Source: Parvibaculum sp. (GTDB taxonomy: Bacteria > Pseudomonadota > Alphaproteobacteria > Parvibaculales > Parvibaculaceae). From it: DNA of 64,000 nt. A model generated the notes under the pieces. The model saw only the letters and a program-made list of their open reading frames with translations, was not told where the DNA came from and made no database searches. Every line of letters begins with the position of its first letter. The first letter of the stretch is position 1. The position numbers and the translations under genes were made by a program. This document shows, in pieces, positions 58,942 through 64,000 of this stretch. The stretch spans positions 124,001-188,000 of the forward strand of contig JARLIS010000004.1 in the NCBI GenBank assembly GCA_031291615.1. The letters are read 5' to 3'.

Positions 58942-60495
58942 TCAGAGCATCACCTCGATGAGGCGCGGGCCCTTGGCCTTGACCGCCGATGCGTAGGCTT
59001 GCGCGAAATCTTCCGCCGTGTCGACGCGCACGGCCTCGACGCCCATGCCGTTCGCGAGGTTCACCCAGTTCAGCGAGGGGTTGTGCAGGTCGAGCATGGA
59101 GAGCGCCTTCGGTCCCGGATTTTCGGCGCCGACGCGCATCAGCTCGATGTTGAGGATCGCATAGGACTGGTTGGCGAAGATCACGTTGACGACGTCGAGC
59201 TTTTCGCGCGCCTGCGTCCAGAGCGATTGCAGCGTGTACATGGCGCCGCCGTCGCCATGGAGGCAGACGACCTTGCGGTCGGGACAGGCAACCGCAGCGC
59301 CGGTGGCGACGGGAAGCCCCTGCCCGATCGCCCCGCCCGTGAGCGAAAGATGATCGTGCGGGTTCGCCGTCGCGGTCGCGATCTGCGAGCCGATGCCCGA
59401 AGTCGCCGCCTCGTCCGAGATGATGGCGTTTTCCGGCAGATAGTGCGCGATGATGGCGCCTGCCGTGAACTGGTCGAGCTTGCCCTTGGGCAGATCGGGC
59501 TTTTGCAGCGGCGCGACATGGATCGGGTCTTTCGGCGCGCCGAGCGCTTCGGCCAAGGCTTCCAGCGCAGCGACGCCGTCTTCATGCGCCTGGGCGAGAT
59601 AGTGGATGTCGCAGCCTTCCGGCGTACACCAGCTCGCCTTGCCCGGATAGGCGAAGAAGGAGACGGGCGGCTTCGAACCGACGAGGATCAACTCCCCGAC
59701 ATCCTTGAAAGTGTCGACGATCTGTTCGGCGAAATAGGGAATGCGCTCGACGGCGACGAGGCCCGCCCCGCGTTCGACGCGCGGCGCGAAGGTGTCGCAC
59801 ATGATGCGCGCGCCGGTCTTGGCGGCGATGCGGCCGGCGGCGACGAGGCCGCGCCTCTTCAATGCGAGGCCGCGCAGGATGATCGCGGATTTCTTGCCGG
59901 ACTTGAGCGCCTGCGCGACGAGATCGACGGTCGCTGCCGCCACAGGCGCGGGGCCGGCGACGGGGAGCGCCGGCGCGGGGCCGTCGGCTTCGAGCCATGC
60001 GGTGTCGGCGGGAAGAATGAGCGTTGCGATCTGGCCGGGCGCGGCGCGGGCGGCCTGCACCGCGCGGGCGCCGTCGGCGGCGACGGTCTTTGGGCTCGGG
60101 CTCGAATGAACCCAGCCGGAGACGGGGCGCGCGAAGCCCTGAATGTCGGAGGCGAGCGGCGCGTCATATTGCGCGTGATAGGTCGCGTGGTCGCCGACGA
60201 TGTTGACGAGCGGCGTCTGGGCGCGGCGCGCGTTGTGAAGATTGGCGAGGCCGTTTGCAAGGCCGGGCCCGAGATGGAGAAGCGTCGCGGCAGGCTTCTC
60301 CGCCATGCGGCCATAGCCGTCCGCCATGCCGGTGACCGCACCTTCGAAGAGGCCGAGGATCGCGCGCATGCCTTCGACCTTGTCGAGCGCGGCAACGAAG
60401 TGCATCTCGGATGTGCCGGGATTGGTGAAACAGACATCGACGCCGGACCCAACGAGCGTCCGCACCAGGCTTTCGGCGCCATTCATCTTCGACAT
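58942..60495 (-). CDS. Thiamine-diphosphate enzyme, acetolactate-synthase-large-subunit-like
   Basis: The 517-residue protein has the conserved Glu51 in GLFEGAVTGMADGYGRM, and the TPP-binding GDGGAMYTLQSLWTQAREKLDVVNVIFANQ near the C-terminus (GDG-x26-N). The N-terminal NPGTSEMHFVAAL also fits. Relatives include IlvB-like enzymes and benzoylformate decarboxylase; no ilvN regulatory gene is adjacent, so acetolactate synthesis is not supported. GGAGCGGA upstream sets ATG 60495; a very long upstream extension overlaps lysE and is rejected. Substrate unknown. Confidence 0.85.
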   Translation of the reverse strand: MSKMNGAESLVRTLVGSGVDVCFTNPGTSEMHFVAALDKVEGMRAILGLFEGAVTGMADGYGRMAEKPAATLLHLGPGLANGLANLHNARRAQTPLVNIVGDHATYHAQYDAPLASDIQGFARPVSGWVHSSPSPKTVAADGARAVQAARAAPGQIATLILPADTAWLEADGPAPALPVAGPAPVAAATVDLVAQALKSGKKSAIILRGLALKRRGLVAAGRIAAKTGARIMCDTFAPRVERGAGLVAVERIPYFAEQIVDTFKDVGELILVGSKPPVSFFAYPGKASWCTPEGCDIHYLAQAHEDGVAALEALAEALGAPKDPIHVAPLQKPDLPKGKLDQFTAGAIIAHYLPENAIISDEAATSGIGSQIATATANPHDHLSLTGGAIGQGLPVATGAAVACPDRKVVCLHGDGGAMYTLQSLWTQAREKLDVVNVIFANQSYAILNIELMRVGAENPGPKALSMLDLHNPSLNWVNLANGMGVEAVRVDTAEDFAQAYASAVKAKGPRLIEVML

Positions 60496-60575
60496 TCCGC
60501 TCCACTCCCCGCTCATTTTATCCGTTGCCGCGACATTAGAGGCTGGGCGGAAGGCGGACAAGGCGTGAGTGAGCC

Positions 60576-61217
60576 TCACCAGATGAGGTGATAGGCCACG
60601 CGGCCCAGCACCGCGATGCCGAAGGTGGCGATGAGGCCGCCGGAAACGCGGTTCAGGATTTCGAGCAGGCGATCGTTCATGCGGTGGCGAAAGAGCGCGA
60701 TCAGCTGCGACAGGCCGAGCCACCAGAGCGCCGAGCCGAGAAACACGGACAGAACCAGCACGGCCGCGTGGCCATAGCCTTCGTCGGGGCCGCTGAGGCC
60801 CGCTATGCCGCCGAAGATCGCGAGGAATCCCAGCATGGTTGCGGGATTGGTGATCGTCAGCGCGAAGGTCGAGGCGAAGGTGCGCGCCAGCGCCCCATAT
60901 TGCGTGTCGCTCGATTCCCATTCGAGATGCGGATGGGCGAAGAAAGTGCGCAGGCCCAGGCCGATGAGAAAACAGCCGCCGAAAAACTGGATGAGCAATT
61001 CGTAGCGGAGGACGAAGTCGATGGCAGCCGTCAGGCCGAAGGCGGCGATGGCGGCGAAAACGGCATCGCCCGTCGCCGCTCCCATTCCGGAGAGAAAACC
61101 GACCAGCCTGCCGAGGCGCAGGGCGCGGCGGATGACGATCAGGTTGACCGGCCCAATGGGCGCGGCGACCGCAATACCGATCGCCACTCCGCTCGCCACA
61201 AGGCCAAAATTCAACAT
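60576..61217 (-). CDS. LysE family amino-acid exporter
   Basis: The 213-residue protein has six hydrophobic helices and the RhtB/LysE signature at the start (VAAPIGPVNLIVIRRALRLGRLVGFLSGMGAATGDAVFA) and NPATMLGFLAIF later. It exports amino acids or related compounds. It lies 27 bases after the feruloyl-CoA-synthase-like gene on the same strand and may share its transcript. Confidence 0.9.
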   Translation of the reverse strand: MLNFGLVASGVAIGIAVAAPIGPVNLIVIRRALRLGRLVGFLSGMGAATGDAVFAAIAAFGLTAAIDFVLRYELLIQFFGGCFLIGLGLRTFFAHPHLEWESSDTQYGALARTFASTFALTITNPATMLGFLAIFGGIAGLSGPDEGYGHAAVLVLSVFLGSALWWLGLSQLIALFRHRMNDRLLEILNRVSGGLIATFGIAVLGRVAYHLIW

Positions 61218-61244
61218 CTGTCTGTCCGCGTCATGCCACCCGCC

Positions 61245-63092
61245 TCATACAACGACGACGTCGTTGCCCGGCGGATCGGCGTAGAGTTTCTCGACCAGCG
61301 CGGCGCGGCGGCCCAGCGCGACGGCCTGATTTATATAGCCCTTGTCGGTCAGTTCGCCCGCATCGACGCTCGGGGGCTCGACCATCAGCAGCGCGCGCTC
61401 GATGCGCGTGCTCGATCCGGGATTGCCCTTGTTATGCGCGCGCAGGCTTTGGGCAAGGCGCTCCAGCACGGCGGGATGGCGCACAATGTCTTCTGCGCCA
61501 AGCGTCGCGTCGCCCGCGGCGGCGCGGCAGGTTGCGAGGTTCGGAAAACCGAGCAGGCCGATGAAGCTTCTGTCGAGACCGGCGATCAGCGCGTCCTGAA
61601 GGATGCCGCCCGTTTCGGCGAGCGCATCGACGCGGAGCTTGCCGGCGCTGACCCATGTTCCGGTCGAGAGCTTGAAGTCCTCGGCGACGCGGCCGTCGAA
61701 GACGAGACCTTCCTCGGGCCGGGCGTCATCGACGAAGCGCGCGCCATCGCCGAGGCGATAGAAACCTTCCTCGTCATAGGCCTCACGCGTCTTTTCAGGA
61801 TTCTTGTAGTAGCCGGGCGTGATGCAGGCGCCGCGCACGCGGACTTCCATTTTCTGGCCGACGGGCGCGAGCTTGATCTCGATGCCGGGAAGCGGCAGGC
61901 CGAGAAGGCCCATGCGCTCGGTTTCCCAATGGAGGTTCATGATGGTGGGCGCGGTTTCGGTCGAACCGTAACCGGTGGAGAAGACGATGCGCTCGCCGGC
62001 GATGCGAATGGCGACGGCCTGCATGCGGTCGTAGAGATCCTGGCTCATGGCCGCGCCGCCATAGGCAAGCGTGCGAAGACGCGAGAAGAAGTTGCGCGCA
62101 AGCTCGTCATCGCTTTCGAGCGCGTCGATGAGCATGGTGTAGCCGGAGGGCACGCTGGAATAGGCCGTCGGCGCTATCTCGCGCAGGTTCTGCACCGTCT
62201 CGGCGAAGCCGCCGGGCACGGGACGGCCGCCGTCGATATAAAGCGTGCCGCCGGCCGTTGTCAGATTGTTGAGGATCGAATTGCCGCCGAAGCAATGGTT
62301 CCAGGGGAGCCAGTTCAGCAGCACGGGCGGCTCCTCGCCTTCAACCTCGACGGTCACGCTTTTCGGCATCACCGAATTCACGCACATCATGCGCGTCGTC
62401 ATGATGACGGCCTTGGGCATGCCGGTGGAGCCGGAGGTGAAGAGATATTTCGCCACCTGATCGTGATTGAGGCTCGCATAGCTTTGTTCGACCGCCGCCG
62501 TCGGCGCGGTGGCCACGAGATCGGCGTAAGCTGTGCCAACCCCGCCATCGACGGTGACGAGCTCGACGCCGTCGAGGTTCAGCGCCTTCAGGGCGCGGGC
62601 GAAGGGCGCGGCATCCTGCATGAAGATCATTTTCGGCTCGATCAGCGCGAAGACATATTTCAGCTTGTCGAAATCGCTGCTCATCGTGCTGTAGGACGGC
62701 GAGACCGGCACCACGGGCACGCCCGCAAGGATTGCGCCATAGGTCATCAGCGCATGCTCGATCGAATTGCCGGACAGGATCATCAGCGGCGTCTGCTGAT
62801 TGAAGCCACGGGCAAGAAGCGCCTCGGCGATCGCATCCGTCTTCCGCTTCGCATCCGCATAGCTCAGCGTCTCCCAGTCGCCGAGGCCTTGCGCGACGGT
62901 CTTGCGCTTGGCGAGCCATGTGCGCGACGGGGCTTCGGCCGCCCATTTGCGGATGGGCGCAAGAAGGTTCACCGGCACGTCGTGCAAGGGGTGGGGATTG
63001 CGCAGCAGGATCGAACCGTCGGCGCGGCGCTCGATCTCTACCTTGCGCTCGACATAGTTCGCCTTGCGGAAAGGCGGCTTCGGCATGTCCAA
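61245..63092 (-). CDS. Feruloyl-CoA synthase-like AMP-dependent ligase
   Basis: The 615-residue ANL enzyme has FTSGSTGMPKAV at 218-229, the A5 region GYGSTETAPT and A7 GFYRLGDGARFVD, plus an N-terminal LAKRKTVAQGLGDWETLSYADAKRKTDAIAEALLARG typical of feruloyl-CoA synthase. Such enzymes make CoA esters of hydroxycinnamic or other aromatic acids. No feruloyl-CoA hydratase is in the window, so the name is tentative. The start is a TTG at 63092, eight bases after GGGGAGG; an ATG two codons later is the alternative. Confidence 0.82.
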   Translation of the reverse strand: MDMPKPPFRKANYVERKVEIERRADGSILLRNPHPLHDVPVNLLAPIRKWAAEAPSRTWLAKRKTVAQGLGDWETLSYADAKRKTDAIAEALLARGFNQQTPLMILSGNSIEHALMTYGAILAGVPVVPVSPSYSTMSSDFDKLKYVFALIEPKMIFMQDAAPFARALKALNLDGVELVTVDGGVGTAYADLVATAPTAAVEQSYASLNHDQVAKYLFTSGSTGMPKAVIMTTRMMCVNSVMPKSVTVEVEGEEPPVLLNWLPWNHCFGGNSILNNLTTAGGTLYIDGGRPVPGGFAETVQNLREIAPTAYSSVPSGYTMLIDALESDDELARNFFSRLRTLAYGGAAMSQDLYDRMQAVAIRIAGERIVFSTGYGSTETAPTIMNLHWETERMGLLGLPLPGIEIKLAPVGQKMEVRVRGACITPGYYKNPEKTREAYDEEGFYRLGDGARFVDDARPEEGLVFDGRVAEDFKLSTGTWVSAGKLRVDALAETGGILQDALIAGLDRSFIGLLGFPNLATCRAAAGDATLGAEDIVRHPAVLERLAQSLRAHNKGNPGSSTRIERALLMVEPPSVDAGELTDKGYINQAVALGRRAALVEKLYADPPGNDVVVV

Positions 63093-63112
63093 GTTCGTGC
63101 CCTCCCCGGCGC

Positions 63113-64000
63113 TCAGGCGTTCACGTCGATGACGACACGGCCGCGCACCTTGCCTTCAAGGATCGCGGGCGCGAGCGTCAGCACGTCTTTGAGACCGGCG
63201 CGCGTCGTCATGGCGTCGAGCTTTTTGAGGTCGAGGTCTTTCGCAAGACGCGACCAGGCTTCGACGCGCTTCGCCATCGGGGCCATGACGCTATCGATGC
63301 CGGCAAGCGTCACGCCGCGCAGGATGAAGGGGGCAACGAAGGTTGGCAGGTCCATGCCTTGCGCGAGACCGCAGGCGGCGACGGTGCCGCCATAGCGCGT
63401 CATCGAGAGAACGTTGGCCAGCGTGTGGCTGCCGACGGCGTCGACCGCGCCTGCCCAGCGTTCCTTGCCGAGCGGCTTTGCCGGGCCGGAGAGTTCGTTG
63501 CGGTCGATGATGTCCGCAGCGCCGAGGCCCTTCAGGTAGTCGGCTTCGGAGGCGCGGCCCGTCGAGGCGACGACGCGGTAGCCGAGCTTTGCAAGAAGCG
63601 CGATGGCGACCGAGCCGACGCCGCCCGCAGCGCCCGTGACGAGAATGTCGCCCTTGTCCGGCGTCACGCCGTTTTTCTCCAGCGCCATGACGCAGAGCAT
63701 CGCCGTGTAGCCGGCCGTGCCGATGGCCATGGCATGCGCGTTCGAGATCGCGTCGGGCAGCTTCACCAGCCAGTCGCCCTTAACGCGCGCCTTCTGCGCA
63801 TAGCCGCCGCTATGCGTTTCGCCGACGCCATAGCCGTTCAGCACGACGCGGTCGCCCGGCTTGAAACTGGCATTGGTGGAGCTTTCGACGCGGCCCGCGA
63901 AGTCGATGCCGGGGGTCAGCGGAAAGGTGCGCACGACGGGCGCCTTGCCGGTGATGGCGAGGCCGTCCTTGAAATTGACGGTCGAATAGTCGACGGCGAC
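63113..64000 (-). CDS. AcuI/YhdH-type MDR oxidoreductase (acryloyl-CoA reductase family), 5' end outside window
   Basis: The frame is open to the last base of the window, with at least 296 residues. Visible blocks: [45 protein letters not shown] and the NADP Rossmann loop [21 protein letters not shown], then [17 protein letters not shown], all AcuI/YhdH-like. AcuI reduces toxic acryloyl-CoA to propionyl-CoA. It ends 21 bases before the feruloyl-CoA-synthase-like gene and is the upstream partner of that operon. Substrate in this organism unknown. Confidence 0.88.
   Translation of the reverse strand, partial: VAVDYSTVNFKDGLAITGKAPVVRTFPLTPGIDFAGRVESSTNASFKPGDRVVLNGYGVGETHSGGYAQKARVKGDWLVKLPDAISNAHAMAIGTAGYTAMLCVMALEKNGVTPDKGDILVTGAAGGVGSVAIALLAKLGYRVVASTGRASEADYLKGLGAADIIDRNELSGPAKPLGKERWAGAVDAVGSHTLANVLSMTRYGGTVAACGLAQGMDLPTFVAPFILRGVTLAGIDSVMAPMAKRVEAWSRLAKDLDLKKLDAMTTRAGLKDVLTLAPAILEGKVRGRVVIDVNA

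Noticed and set aside
60496..60921. N-terminal extension of the TPP enzyme to 659 residues
   Set aside because: It crosses the lysE gene in another frame and is Arg/His-rich with no homology-like pattern; the start at 60495 has a good ribosome site and precedes the conserved Glu at normal distance.
60588..63395. 935-residue plus-strand open frame opposite lysE, the ligase and acuI
   Set aside because: It runs antisense through three genes with clear family motifs, has low-complexity His/Arg/Asp-rich sequence, and no ribosome site. Long antisense frames are expected in GC-rich DNA.
1..64000. CRISPR arrays, tRNA or rRNA genes, transposases, integrases, riboswitches
   Set aside because: Read for direct repeats, cloverleaf ends, DDE or tyrosine-recombinase motifs and known riboswitch cores and found none; a cobalamin riboswitch before the first gene, if any, would lie outside the window.

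Overview
The window looks like chromosomal DNA of a GC-rich alphaproteobacterium, most likely a Hyphomicrobiales (Rhizobiales) member. A Parvibaculum-like lipid or hydrocarbon degrader would fit the many acyl-CoA ligases, acyl-CoA dehydrogenase and enoyl-CoA hydratase genes. That placement is inferred from gene content (DUF3309, TIGR02301, long-form Sua5, an HDAC-like/xseB/ispA/dxs/tlyA cluster) and was not tested by any search. I see no rRNA, tRNA, CRISPR array, insertion sequence, integrase or replication origin.

Layout. 1-7.3 kb: end of a TonB-dependent receptor with a clear terminator, an enoyl-CoA hydratase, a secreted Cys-rich protein, a sphingosine-phosphate-lyase-like PLP enzyme, a cluster of very small envelope proteins (24, 67 and 50 residues), an orphan ATP-grasp protein and an acyl-CoA synthetase. 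7.5-11.6 kb: a compact catabolic module (flavin monooxygenase, extradiol-type dioxygenase, FAH-fold hydrolase) divergent from a TetR regulator, with a strong palindrome at the promoter. 11.9-15.5 kb: a 69-residue membrane protein, then a MarR-EmrA-EmrB efflux operon. 15.5-24.8 kb: metabolic genes (MBL hydrolase, fatty-acyl-CoA ligase, amidase, class III aminotransferase, SDR, CDF transporter, pdxH). 24.9-29.2 kb: lipoprotein, SEL1-repeat protein, DnaJ-like chaperone, fabI, aroC.

29.2-36.4 kb is a tight minus-strand run in transcription order HDAC-like, xseB, ispA, dxs, tlyA, RNA m5U methyltransferase, SAM methyltransferase: isoprenoid precursor supply plus RNA modification. 36.5-47.7 kb holds MBL hydrolase, acyl-CoA dehydrogenase, SDR, Sua5, YqhA, VOC, serine hydrolase, FAD oxidase, CorC-like protein and YpeA acetyltransferase. 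47.7-49.5 kb is a small accessory patch of visibly lower GC with an unrecognised protein and a coupled DUF2188 pair.

49.8-56.7 kb is rich in regulators: XRE/MmyB-like with a divergent oxidoreductase, ArsR with an SRPBCC protein, YedK, Zur, SDR with MarR, and an HTH-fused nucleotidyltransferase/HepT toxin-antitoxin pair. Three of these regulators (Zur, ArsR, HTH-MNT) have promoter -10 elements only 6-7 bases before the start codon, which predicts leaderless mRNAs. 56.9-64 kb returns to metabolism: nitronate-monooxygenase-like protein, TIGR02301 protein, a TPP enzyme, LysE exporter, feruloyl-CoA-synthase-like ligase and the C-terminal part of an AcuI-type reductase that runs off the end.

The least explained items are the ring-cleavage-like module and its operator, the HTH-MNT/HepT pair, the 47.7-49.5 kb patch, the very small membrane proteins and the leaderless regulators.
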